Source of the DNA: Siphonobacter aquaeclarae
GTDB taxonomy: Bacteria > Bacteroidota > Bacteroidia > Cytophagales > Spirosomataceae
Reading direction: 5' to 3'
Assembly (NCBI RefSeq): GCF_900103285.1
Contig: NZ_FNGS01000006.1
Coordinates: 124,001-188,000 of the forward strand
DNA: 64,000 nt
Shown: positions 17,669-24,896 of the stretch, in pieces
Position numbering within the stretch: position 1 is the first letter of the stretch
How the letters are laid out: every line of letters starts with the position of its first letter
The notes under the pieces: model-generated
Told to the model about the DNA's origin: nothing
The model's database searches: none
The model's input: the letters and a program-made list of their open reading frames with translations, nothing else
Translations under genes and position numbers: made by a program

Positions 17669-17805
17669 GCGTCGTATCCCTGAAAATAGGGGGTAGGTCT
17701 TCGATTTTTTTTGACTCTTTTGAAGGCAGGAACCGCTTGCTAACTGCCTGCGGAGGTTGGGGAAGAATAACCGCACGTCTACCCGCCGCCGTTCGCCGGG
17801 AATGC

Positions 17806-17813
17806 TATCTTTG
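17806..17813 (+). promoter_or_regulatory. -7 box for the XRE-ATPase cassette
   Basis: TATCTTTG, 22 bases before the ATG at 17835, an exact TAnnTTTG match; no TTTG at the usual -33 spacing. Confidence 0.5.
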
Positions 17814-17834
17814 TTGGGTAACACCTATCCGACT

Positions 17835-18248
17835 ATGTCTGAAAAACGCGTACACGAAGGGCGGAACGTCAAGCGCTTCCGCGAAATGCTGGGTATCAAA
17901 CAGGAAGCCCTCGCCGCCGAGCTAGGCTCCGACTGGAACCAGAAGAAAATCTCCCTTCTCGAAGCCCGCCAGGCCATCGACGAAGACATCCTCCACGACG
18001 TTGCCAAGGTATTGAAGGTACCGACGGAGGCGATTAAGAATTTTGATGAGGAGCAGGCGATTAATGTGATCTCGAATACCTTTCACGAAAATGCCTTTAT
18101 AGGTGTTTCCGGTGGTACTTACCATATTAATCCTGTAGAAAAGTGGATGGAGGCGCTGGAGGAGATTAAGCGATTGAATGCGGCGTTGTTGGAGGAGAAG
18201 GAGAGGTATATAGCGCTTTTAAGAGATATGAATAACGTTCGAAATTGA
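17835..18248 (+). CDS. XRE-family helix-turn-helix regulator
   Basis: 137 residues from ATG 17835, chosen because the promoter box ends 22 bases upstream and MSEKRVHEGRNVKRFREMLG is the family start. The HTH domain (about 8-70) reads LGIKQEALAAEL, then WNQKKISLLEARQAIDEDIL. A middle segment (AIKNFDEEQAINVISNTF) and a C-terminal coiled coil (EALEEIKRLNAALLEEKERY) follow. This type of regulator is common in Cytophagales. The first 195 bases have the base composition of the host, but the last 200 are clearly more AT-rich, approaching the next gene. It ends 13 bases before the ATPase start, so the two are co-transcribed and it may repress the pair. Confidence 0.88.
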   Translation: MSEKRVHEGRNVKRFREMLGIKQEALAAELGSDWNQKKISLLEARQAIDEDILHDVAKVLKVPTEAIKNFDEEQAINVISNTFHENAFIGVSGGTYHINPVEKWMEALEEIKRLNAALLEEKERYIALLRDMNNVRN

Positions 18249-18261
18249 ATGCCTGAGTAAA

Positions 18262-19995
18262 ATGATAAGGAAAATCACTATTGAAAATGTAAAGGGCATA
18301 TCTAAAAAGGAATTATCCTTAGATATAATACCTAATAAGCCAAGTATTTTAGTCGCGCCAAATGGCTTCGGTAAAAGTTCATTTGCTACTGCCTTTCGAA
18401 GAATGAATGGCAAGAGAATTAATTTATCTAAGAATGATTTTTTTAAAGAAGATGAAACTCTATCCCCCAGAGTAGAGTTGCTTATTAGGGATAGTAATGG
18501 ACATGAATTATCTCTTGAGGCAACTAAAAATAGTAATTCAATATTTGAAAATATCGATGTTTTTGTGATACATAGTATGATAAGACCAAAAGGAATACGT
18601 ACTCCGTTTGGCCCGGCAGCTGCCACACTTACTATAGATGATATAACTGTATTAAGGGGTATTCCTAAACGAGTTGAATATAACTATCGTATTAGTGAAT
18701 TTAAAAAAAAATTTGGCAAAAATGGAAAAGCTTTAGATAACTTATCTGACCTACTAAAAGAAAATAGCGCATTAATTGAAAAAATTGGGGAGCTGGCTTC
18801 TGAGTTTAAAAAGCAACAAAAAGAAACTGAAAAAAAAATAGATAATTGTATAAAAAGAATAAATGAATTTTCCGGAAAAATATCCGAAGTTAAAGAATTT
18901 GTAAATGAAAATATAATTCAGGATTTTAAGTCTATAAAATGTATAGAAAGAACTAAAGATGTCCTTGAGAATTACGGATTAATATACTCGACAGAAGCTG
19001 AATATTATCTGAGTGCAGTCCAGATATTTTGGATATATTGTGAAGATTCAACTCTTTTCAAGAAAGTTAGTTTGTATCACCAATATGAATCGGAGAAAAA
19101 GCGTCTTAAGCAACTACTTGATGATTTTAATAGCTCATGGTTAGAACTAGAGTTGGAAGAGACGGAAAGGACTTTGGTTGTGCGATTTCCGGATGTCGTT
19201 CATATGTCAAATGGGCAACGAGATATCTTGTCCTTAATCGCTCTTTTATTGAAAGCTAGGATTCAGTTGAAAAAGAAAATAGCCGTCTTGATATTAGACG
19301 AAGTATTTGACTACTTAGATGATGCAAATTTGATTGCTTCTCAGTATTTTATTTCGAAATTTATAGACCAATATAAACTTGATGGAGGCGAAATTTATCC
19401 ATTAATATTGACACATTTAGATCCTTATATTTTTCAAAATTATGTTTTTAGCAGCCAAAAAATATATTATCTTGATGACAGACCGTCAGATTATAGTCAT
19501 GCAATGCTAGAACTGGTAAAGAAAAGAAATGAGATTCAAATAAAAGAAGATGTTTCTAAATATTTGTTTCATTTTCATCCAACTAGAATAAATAAAAGAT
19601 CTGAATTTAAAGAATTAAAACTTAAAGAGACATGGGGAGAAGGGGATATTTTTTATACATTTATTTTTGAAGAATTGAGGAAATATATCTTAGGAGAAAA
19701 GTATTGTCCGCTATCAATTTGTTGCGCAATTAGAGTTAAAATAGAGAAAATTGTTTTTGAATCCCTTCCGAGTAATAGCGCAAAGAATGATTTTTTAGAG
19801 ACAAAGTCAACACGAGAGAAATTAGACCTTGCTCGAGAAAGATACGGAATTTCTGTTTCCGAAACGTACTATATTTTGGGGATGATTTACAATGAACCTA
19901 TGCATATTCGCCAAGGCGACTCGAGAATACCTGCCCTTGTAAGTAAGCTGGAAAATAAAGCAATTAGAACTATTATTAAGGAGGCCTTCGCGTAA
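18262..19995 (+). CDS. SMC-like ABC ATPase with uncharacterised C-terminal domain, AT-rich (possible defence protein)
   Basis: 577 residues. Walker A is VAPNGFGKSS (31-40), a coiled coil covers about 140-220, the ABC signature is MSNGQRDILSL (315-325), Walker B is AVLILDEVFDYLD (341-353), and the H-loop His is in LILTHLD (385). This is the organisation of RecF/SMC/OLD-like ATPases. Residues about 430-577 form an alpha-helical C-terminal domain with NEPMHIRQGDSRIPAL near the end; I do not recognise it, and no HNH, TOPRIM or nuclease motif is visible. Base composition is far more AT-rich than every neighbour and many codons are AT-ending, indicating recent transfer. It is coupled to an XRE gene and followed by a strong hairpin. 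Related architectures (OLD, RloC, PtuA, AriA) are antiphage proteins; that role here is inference. Confidence 0.85.
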   Translation: MIRKITIENVKGISKKELSLDIIPNKPSILVAPNGFGKSSFATAFRRMNGKRINLSKNDFFKEDETLSPRVELLIRDSNGHELSLEATKNSNSIFENIDVFVIHSMIRPKGIRTPFGPAAATLTIDDITVLRGIPKRVEYNYRISEFKKKFGKNGKALDNLSDLLKENSALIEKIGELASEFKKQQKETEKKIDNCIKRINEFSGKISEVKEFVNENIIQDFKSIKCIERTKDVLENYGLIYSTEAEYYLSAVQIFWIYCEDSTLFKKVSLYHQYESEKKRLKQLLDDFNSSWLELELEETERTLVVRFPDVVHMSNGQRDILSLIALLLKARIQLKKKIAVLILDEVFDYLDDANLIASQYFISKFIDQYKLDGGEIYPLILTHLDPYIFQNYVFSSQKIYYLDDRPSDYSHAMLELVKKRNEIQIKEDVSKYLFHFHPTRINKRSEFKELKLKETWGEGDIFYTFIFEELRKYILGEKYCPLSICCAIRVKIEKIVFESLPSNSAKNDFLETKSTREKLDLARERYGISVSETYYILGMIYNEPMHIRQGDSRIPALVSKLENKAIRTIIKEAFA

Positions 19996-20030
19996 AGAAA
20001 TGTAGTTGAGAGCTATTCATATGTTGCTTG

Positions 20031-20086
20031 GCTACAGACAAATGGATAGCAATTCACTAGATATCTTCATTTGTCTGTAGCTTTTG
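20031..20086. terminator. Hairpin closing the AT-rich cassette, probably bidirectional
   Basis: Perfect 14-bp arms GCTACAGACAAATG (20031-20044) and CATTTGTCTGTAGC (20068-20081) with a 23-base loop, then TTTT. It lies between the convergent ATPase and deacetylase genes and marks the right edge of the AT-rich block. Confidence 0.65.
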
Positions 20087-20091
20087 GCAAA

Positions 20092-21081
20092 TTACCTCAC
20101 CCCCTTCCTCCTCTCCTTCAACTCCTTAAACGTACTCAACACAATCCCGTTCTTCTCCATGTAGCTCTTCAATTCCGGGTCCATCATGGCGAGCATGTCG
20201 CCTTTGCGACTGTTGCCGGAGCCGGAGAAGTGGGAGAAGACCGGCGTGGGGTCGGTGCTGTGGACGATGATCATCGTCACGCCGGGCTGAGCCTTGTCGA
20301 GGATTTCGATGAATTTCTTCGTTTTGAAGGCGCGGAGGTTTTCGTCGGTCGGCTCCTGGCCGGCGGGGAGGTTCCAGCCGGTGTCGGCGAAGAGGTCGTC
20401 GAGCACAGGCAGGCCTGACGCCCAGAGTTTCTTGCCTACTTCCTGCGCCGCAGCGATGAGCTGGCCTTGTCCCTGGCCTTTGAGGCTGCTCGAAATCAGG
20501 GTATTATGCCCGCAGGGGAACATCACGGGAATCTTTTCTTCGATACCAACCTTCACATACCGCTCCACAAACTTCGGCGTGAAGAGCGTGCCCATGTGCG
20601 AATCAATGTGCGACGGCTCAATGCCAAACTGCCGGAAACGGGCTACCTGCTCGCGGATTTCCTTCTCCACATCGTCGGCAGAGCTATGCTGCACCACCTG
20701 CGCTACCTCGTGCCAGAGGCTGCCTTCCGGATCGTAGAGGGTAGGAGCCTTGTCTTTGCCGGAAAGGGGCTGCCAGCGGTAGGTTTTCCACTCGGAGGTG
20801 AGGGTGAGGTGTACGCCCACGTCCCACTTCGGGTTTTGCTTGTACAGCGCCATAAACTCCGGCACCCAGCCGCAGGGCATCATGACGGAGGTAGACGTAG
20901 CCACGCCTTCGTTGAGCGACTTCCGGGTGCCAACGTTCGAGTCGTAGCTCATGCCGGCGTCGTCGACGTGGAAAATGATGACTTTTTTACCTTTCGGAAA
21001 GCCGAGTTTTTCGGCATAGGTCTGCGCATTGGCGAGCTGGCAGGCGCCCGCCATCAGGAGGAGGAGGAGAGTGCGTTTCAT
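20092..21081 (-). CDS. ChbG/YdjC-family carbohydrate deacetylase, exported
   Basis: 329 residues with signal peptide MKRTLLLLLMAGACQLANAQ. The YdjC/ChbG fold is shown by HVDDAGMSYDSN (metal-binding Asp pair), VGVHLTLTSEW (His), and EPSHIDSHMGTLF (His-x-x-x-His). A late IIVHSTDP motif supplies another active-site His. Family members deacetylate N-acetylated sugars such as chitooligosaccharides; this copy is longer than cytoplasmic ChbG (about 250) and is exported, as in many Bacteroidota. It is downstream of murA but separated by a terminator (21115-21148), so it is probably transcribed alone. Specific substrate unknown. Confidence 0.88.
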   Translation of the reverse strand: MKRTLLLLLMAGACQLANAQTYAEKLGFPKGKKVIIFHVDDAGMSYDSNVGTRKSLNEGVATSTSVMMPCGWVPEFMALYKQNPKWDVGVHLTLTSEWKTYRWQPLSGKDKAPTLYDPEGSLWHEVAQVVQHSSADDVEKEIREQVARFRQFGIEPSHIDSHMGTLFTPKFVERYVKVGIEEKIPVMFPCGHNTLISSSLKGQGQGQLIAAAQEVGKKLWASGLPVLDDLFADTGWNLPAGQEPTDENLRAFKTKKFIEILDKAQPGVTMIIVHSTDPTPVFSHFSGSGNSRKGDMLAMMDPELKSYMEKNGIVLSTFKELKERRKGVR

Positions 21082-21114
21082 GAAGTAGCAAGGATTGGCT
21101 TTCCGTAAAAATAG

Positions 21115-21148
21115 AAAAACCTGTCAGTATACTTCACTGACAGGTTTT
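21115..21148 (-). terminator. Rho-independent terminator after murA
   Basis: AACCTGTCAGT/ACTGACAGGTT stem with A run upstream and T run downstream on the minus strand, between the murA stop and the deacetylase start. Confidence 0.88.
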
Positions 21149-21174
21149 GAGGCTATTGCGAGCCGGATTAAATC

Positions 21175-22482
21175 TTACAGCCGGATGATTTCCGCGCCGA
21201 GGGCATTCAACCGGGTGTCGATGTTCTGGTACCCGCGGTCGATCTGCTCGATGTTATCGATAATCGAAACGCCCTTGGCCGACATCGCCGCGATGAGCAG
21301 CGCTACCCCCGCCCGGATATCCGGAGAGGTCATCCGGATACCGCGGAGCTGGATTTCGCGGTTCATGCCCACGACCGTCGCCCGGTGCGGATCGCAGAGG
21401 ATGATCTGCGCGCCCATTTCGATGAGTTTGTCGACGAAAAACAACCGGCTTTCAAACATCTTCTGGTGAATCAGCACGGTTCCTTTGGCCTGTACGGCGG
21501 TCACGAGGACGATACTCAGCAAATCCGGCGTGAAGCCCGGCCACGGCGCATCGGCCACGGTGAGCATGGAGCCGTCGATGAAGGTATCGATTTCGTAATG
21601 GTCCTGTGCCGGGACAAAAATATCGTCACCCCGGATTTCGAGCTGAATACCGAGTTTCCGGAACACGCCCGGAATCACGCCCAGATCGGGTATGGAGCAG
21701 TTTTTGATCGTGATTTCCGACTGAGTCATGGCGGCCATCCCGATGAAGGAGCCGATTTCGATCATGTCGGGGAGCATGGTGTGTTCGGTGCCGTTGAGTT
21801 CCGACACGCCTTCGATCTGAAGGAGGTTGGAGCCGATACCGGAGATCTTCGCGCCCATGCGGACGAGCATCTTGCACAGCTGCTGGAGGTACGGCTCGCA
21901 GGCAGCGTTGTAGATCGTCGTAATACCTTCGGCGAGTACCGCGGCCATGAGGACGTTGGCAGTACCGGTTACCGACGCTTCGTCGAGCAGCATGTACGTG
22001 CCGCGTAAGTTAGAAGCGTCGACTTTATAGAAACCACCGTCTTCCGGGTCGAAATCAAACTTGGCGCCGAGTCGCTCAAAACCCAGGAAGTGGGTATCGA
22101 GGCGGCGGCGGCCGATCTTGTCGCCGCCTGGTCTCGGAATCTTGCCTTTTTTGTAGCGGGCCAGCAGGGGTCCGAGCATCATGACGGAGCCGCGGAGGGA
22201 GGCCGCCTTGTTTTTATAGGCTTCCGACTCGAGGTAGTCCATATGGACGTCATCGGCCTGAAAACGCACAGACGACGCGCTCAGCCGGGTTTTCTTCACA
22301 CCCATATCGCCGAGGAGGTCGATGAGGGCATTGACGTCCCGGATGTCGGGAATATTGTGAATCGTGACGGGATCTTTCGTCAGCAACACCGCGCAGATAA
22401 TCTGAAGTGCCTCGTTTTTGGCGCCTTGCGGGATGATTTCTCCGTGAAGTTTTCTTCCTCCTGTTACTTTAAATGAAGCCAT
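21175..22482 (-). CDS. murA: UDP-N-acetylglucosamine 1-carboxyvinyltransferase (Cys-to-Asp active-site form)
   Basis: 435 residues, the first committed enzyme of peptidoglycan synthesis: it transfers enolpyruvate from PEP to UDP-GlcNAc in the cytoplasm. The N-terminus KVTGGRKLHGEIIPQGAKN has the catalytic Lys-Asn pair, and the family loop reads RPGGDKIGRRRLDTHF. In this loop the usual catalytic Cys (Cys115 in E. coli) is Asp121. That substitution is known from other species to keep activity but prevent covalent modification by fosfomycin. Length is normal. It lies 41 bases downstream of the DUF4290 gene, the standard Bacteroidota arrangement, and they probably form one transcript ending at 21115. 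Confidence 0.97.
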   Translation of the reverse strand: MASFKVTGGRKLHGEIIPQGAKNEALQIICAVLLTKDPVTIHNIPDIRDVNALIDLLGDMGVKKTRLSASSVRFQADDVHMDYLESEAYKNKAASLRGSVMMLGPLLARYKKGKIPRPGGDKIGRRRLDTHFLGFERLGAKFDFDPEDGGFYKVDASNLRGTYMLLDEASVTGTANVLMAAVLAEGITTIYNAACEPYLQQLCKMLVRMGAKISGIGSNLLQIEGVSELNGTEHTMLPDMIEIGSFIGMAAMTQSEITIKNCSIPDLGVIPGVFRKLGIQLEIRGDDIFVPAQDHYEIDTFIDGSMLTVADAPWPGFTPDLLSIVLVTAVQAKGTVLIHQKMFESRLFFVDKLIEMGAQIILCDPHRATVVGMNREIQLRGIRMTSPDIRAGVALLIAAMSAKGVSIIDNIEQIDRGYQNIDTRLNALGAEIIRL

Positions 22483-22523
22483 GGCACTGATGCCGGAAAC
22501 AGGCGGCTGCCCGCCGCTCCCGG

Positions 22524-23246
22524 TTATTTTTTGCGGTTGCGGTTATTGAAGTGATTGTTGCGGTTGTTGTTGTTATTATTCCCGCCACCGCCGGAACGAC
22601 GCTGGAAGTTGCCGCCGCCGCCCTGGTTATTGTTGTTGCGGTGATGCGGGCGGTTGTGATGCGAAGGCTGGGGCTGGTAGTTGCCGCCACCGCCGACGCC
22701 CGGCGTGCTCGAATACCGGTCGCGGGGGGCGATGTCCAGGTATCCTTCCTTGCGTATACGTTCGATTTCCGCATTGAGGCCGCCTTTGGAGATGATCTTG
22801 AGGTGCTCCCACACGGTGGAATCGTCGGCGTTGTCCTTGTTCCAGGCGGTATAAAAGCTCTTCATCATCTTGGCGATGTAGCTTGCGAAGGCCCAGCGCT
22901 CGTATTCGTTCGTCAGCGAAATCGCTTTCTGAACCATCAGCTCAAGGTTGCGGCCATAGTGGCGGAACTGAAGCTGGTGCGTGGCGTAGGGAACCCCATT
23001 CGGTTTTTTTCCGATGGCCTCGGGCGAAGGAGGCGGAAACGGACTGTCTACATCGAGCCGGAATCCCGACATGATGTACAAATCATCCCAAAGCTTATTC
23101 GTGTAATCCTGCCCCTCTTTCATGTTAGGGTGAATCTGCCGCATAAGCTCAATGAGTACGTAGGCCTGCTTGGTGCGTTTCTCACGATCCTCGATCGTTA
23201 CGAGATAGTCGACCAGCTTTTGAATATTACTGCCGTATTCTTTCAA
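22524..23246 (-). CDS. DUF4290 domain protein with Gly/Asn-rich tail
   Basis: 240 residues if translation starts at the TTG at 23246 (MKEYGSNIQKLVDYLVTIED). A longer frame reaches 23405, but that start lies upstream of the promoter box TACATTTG (23372-23379) and its extra residues do not look conserved. The DUF4290 domain covers about 1-175 (GSNIQKLVDYL, MRQIHPNMKEG, WDDLYIMSGF, EHLKIISKGGLN). The C-terminal 60 residues are low complexity, rich in Gly, Asn, Arg and His (RNNNNQGGGGNFQRRSGGGG), suggesting a disordered, possibly RNA-binding tail. Function is unknown; the constant linkage to murA hints at envelope growth. Start codon choice is moderately certain. Confidence 0.8.
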   Translation of the reverse strand: MKEYGSNIQKLVDYLVTIEDREKRTKQAYVLIELMRQIHPNMKEGQDYTNKLWDDLYIMSGFRLDVDSPFPPPSPEAIGKKPNGVPYATHQLQFRHYGRNLELMVQKAISLTNEYERWAFASYIAKMMKSFYTAWNKDNADDSTVWEHLKIISKGGLNAEIERIRKEGYLDIAPRDRYSSTPGVGGGGNYQPQPSHHNRPHHRNNNNQGGGGNFQRRSGGGGNNNNNNRNNHFNNRNRKK

Positions 23247-23371
23247 GCGAATGTTTTTTGTTTTCGGTGAACGAGGAAAGGACAATTCGTTACGGAGGTA
23301 TGGCCTTGGTTGACGAAGCGTCCGGCGTAACGAGAGCGAAGAAAGGTCCTTTCTGACTCGCTGAAGTAATG

Positions 23372-23379
23372 CAAATGTA
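23372..23379 (-). promoter_or_regulatory. -7 box for the DUF4290-murA operon
   Basis: TACATTTG on the minus strand matches TAnnTTTG; it lies within the long open frame, implying that translation starts downstream (TTG at 23246). Confidence 0.5.
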
Positions 23380-23532
23380 AACAGAAGGAGGCAATCTTGA
23401 ATCATCTCCGGAAATTTTGTGCGGAAGGCTGTTTTTATCCATCAGAAAGATGACTGACCAGCCGCTTCGGGCTGCTCATCCCGGCGGGCAACCATTCATC
23501 CGAAGACGTATTTTTCTTTCCCGGAATCATGC

Positions 23533-23560
23533 TACTATTGTGATATCATTTTAATATCAC
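23533..23560 (+). promoter_or_regulatory. Promoter with overlapping palindromic operator before the SPFH gene
   Basis: A perfect inverted repeat GTGATAT (23540-23546), 7-base centre, ATATCAC (23554-23560) lies just upstream of the ATG at 23568 and abuts the TACTATTG box at 23533-23540. A repressor bound there would block transcription. The Arc-like protein encoded second in this operon is the natural candidate. Confidence 0.65.
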
Positions 23561-23567
23561 CTTAACT

Positions 23568-24419
23568 ATGAAAGAAAAACTGATTCAACCTGTCTCCGGA
23601 TATGCCGCACTGGGCGGTTTACTTGTATTGGGCCTTGTCGCCCTGGCTCTTGCATTGGGTGGCGCCGGCATGCTGACACCCGTTGTCGCCTTGATTTTCA
23701 TGCTGGTGCTGCCCGGCTTCTTCGTCGTCAATCCGAACGAGGCGAAGATCCTTGTTCTCTTCGGGAATTATGCCGGCACGGTCAAGCAGGACGGTTTCTG
23801 GTGGTCTAACCCGTTTTACAGCAAGTCATCCATTTCCCTCAAAGCCCGCAACCTCGAAGGGGACAAGATCAAGGTCAACGACCTCCTCGGTAACCCCATC
23901 GTGATCGGTGCGGTGGTTGTTTGGCAGGTGGAAGAAACAGCGAAGGCGAAGTTTGAAGTCGACAACTACATGCAATACGTCAAGCTCCAGTCCGACGCCG
24001 CCCTGCGCCACCTCGCCGGTGCTTATGCCTACGACCATTTCGAAGACGCCCAGCAGGAAATTACCCTGCGCTCAGGCGGAGATCTGATCAATGAAAAACT
24101 CGAAGCCGAGCTGCACGAACGCCTGGCCCGGGCCGGGGTCAACGTCCTCGAGGCGCGGATTACCCACCTGGCTTATGCCGAGGAAATTGCACATGCCATG
24201 CTTCAGCGCCAGCAGGCGACGGCCATGGTAGCTGCCCGGACAAAAATTGTCGAAGGGGCAGTCGGCATGGTAGATCTGGCGCTGAAGAAACTCGCAGAGG
24301 GCGATATCGTCCAGCTCGACGAAGAGCGGAAAGCCGCCATGGTAAGTAACCTGCTTGTAGTACTCTGTTCAGACAAAGCGGCCAGCCCTGTTGTCAATGC
24401 CGGTACGCTCCACCATTAA
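23568..24419 (+). CDS. SPFH-domain (band 7) membrane protein
   Basis: 283 residues. Two hydrophobic stretches near the N-terminus (about 12-34 and 36-52) anchor it, followed by the SPFH domain starting [19 protein letters not shown], with FWWSNPF and [18 protein letters not shown], then [13 protein letters not shown]. The C-terminal part is a helix with [17 protein letters not shown] and the [19 protein letters not shown] motif typical of stomatin/flotillin-like proteins. These proteins oligomerise on membranes as microdomain scaffolds. The gene for a small Arc-like protein follows 10 bases later, a pairing seen in many bacteria. The palindrome at 23540-23560 suggests tight repression. Trigger unknown. 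Confidence 0.92.
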   Translation: MKEKLIQPVSGYAALGGLLVLGLVALALALGGAGMLTPVVALIFMLVLPGFFVVNPNEAKILVLFGNYAGTVKQDGFWWSNPFYSKSSISLKARNLEGDKIKVNDLLGNPIVIGAVVVWQVEETAKAKFEVDNYMQYVKLQSDAALRHLAGAYAYDHFEDAQQEITLRSGGDLINEKLEAELHERLARAGVNVLEARITHLAYAEEIAHAMLQRQQATAMVAARTKIVEGAVGMVDLALKKLAEGDIVQLDEERKAAMVSNLLVVLCSDKAASPVVNAGTLHH

Positions 24420-24429
24420 GGAGACGGGT

Positions 24430-24594
24430 ATGAAAGAAAAAGAAGCAAAGAAAGCGTTTGCCCTGCGGCTCTCTGCCGAACACCTCGAAGCCTTGCAGAA
24501 ATGGGCTGACGACGAGTTTCGCAGCCTCAACGGGCAGATCGAGTACCTGCTGGCGGAGGCGCTGAAGGCTTCGAAGCGTCTCCCGAAAAAGTAG
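24430..24594 (+). CDS. Arc-like ribbon-helix-helix DNA-binding protein
   Basis: 54 residues from the ATG at 24430; an upstream in-frame start at 24391 would overlap the SPFH gene and is less likely. The sequence MKEKEAKKAFALRLSAEHLE, then WADDEFRSLNGQIEYLLAEA, fits the Arc/MetJ fold: a short beta strand (AFALRLS) and two helices, with the N-G-Q-I-E motif of Arc proteins. It is probably a dimeric repressor of its own operon through the palindrome in front of the SPFH gene, which is inference from the operon structure. A terminator follows at 24613. Confidence 0.85.
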   Translation: MKEKEAKKAFALRLSAEHLEALQKWADDEFRSLNGQIEYLLAEALKASKRLPKK

Positions 24595-24612
24595 GAACGA
24601 GAAGAAACAGAG

Positions 24613-24644
24613 AAGGGCTGCTCCGGTTGACCGGGCAGCCCTTT
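24613..24644 (+). terminator. Rho-independent terminator after the Arc-like gene
   Basis: AAGGGCTGC...GCAGCCCTT stem with an inner CCGG/CCGG pairing and a T-rich tail. Confidence 0.75.
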
Positions 24645-24652
24645 GTCATTTA

Positions 24653-24729
24653 CTTTCTGTGTATTCTGTGCTTTCTGTGAGAAACTGATTTTTGATTTTT
24701 CTCACAGAAAGCACAGAATACACAGAAAG
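24653..24729. repeat. TCTGTG-unit inverted repeat, copy 2
   Basis: 29-bp perfect arms (24653-24681 and 24701-24729), extendable by AAA/TTT, with a T-rich loop. Arm units: TCTGTGTAT, TCTGTGCTT, TCTGTGAG. Directly followed by copy 3. Confidence 0.95.
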
Positions 24730-24747
24730 AAATAATAGCATCTTTTG

Positions 24748-24808
24748 TCTGTGAAGTCTGTGTCGTCTGTGAGCTGTTTTTTCTCACAGACGACACAGAC
24801 TTCACAGA
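24748..24808. repeat. TCTGTG-unit inverted repeat, copy 3
   Basis: 26-bp perfect arms (24748-24773 and 24783-24808) around a 9-base T-rich loop. Arm units: TCTGTGAAG, TCTGTGTCG, TCTGTGAG. In the same gap as copy 2 but with different unit ends, so it is not a simple duplication. Confidence 0.95.
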
Positions 24809-24871
24809 AAGTTAACAGAATGATTCGTATAAGGTCTTCTGAACAATTCTGCGCGAGCCAGCCGCTTTTCG

Positions 24872-24879
24872 TACCTTTG
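24872..24879 (+). promoter_or_regulatory. -7 box for the MATE gene
   Basis: TACCTTTG, an exact TAnnTTTG match, 17 bases before the ATG at 24897, implying a very short leader. Confidence 0.6.
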
Positions 24880-24896
24880 CGGCTGATTTTACTGCC

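Noticed and set aside
17825-18125. Minus-strand frames opposite the XRE gene
   Set aside because: Shadows of the HTH gene.
24653-24808. Possible CRISPR-like array
   Set aside because: Units are 9-nt and arranged as inverted repeats without spacers; no cas genes are near.
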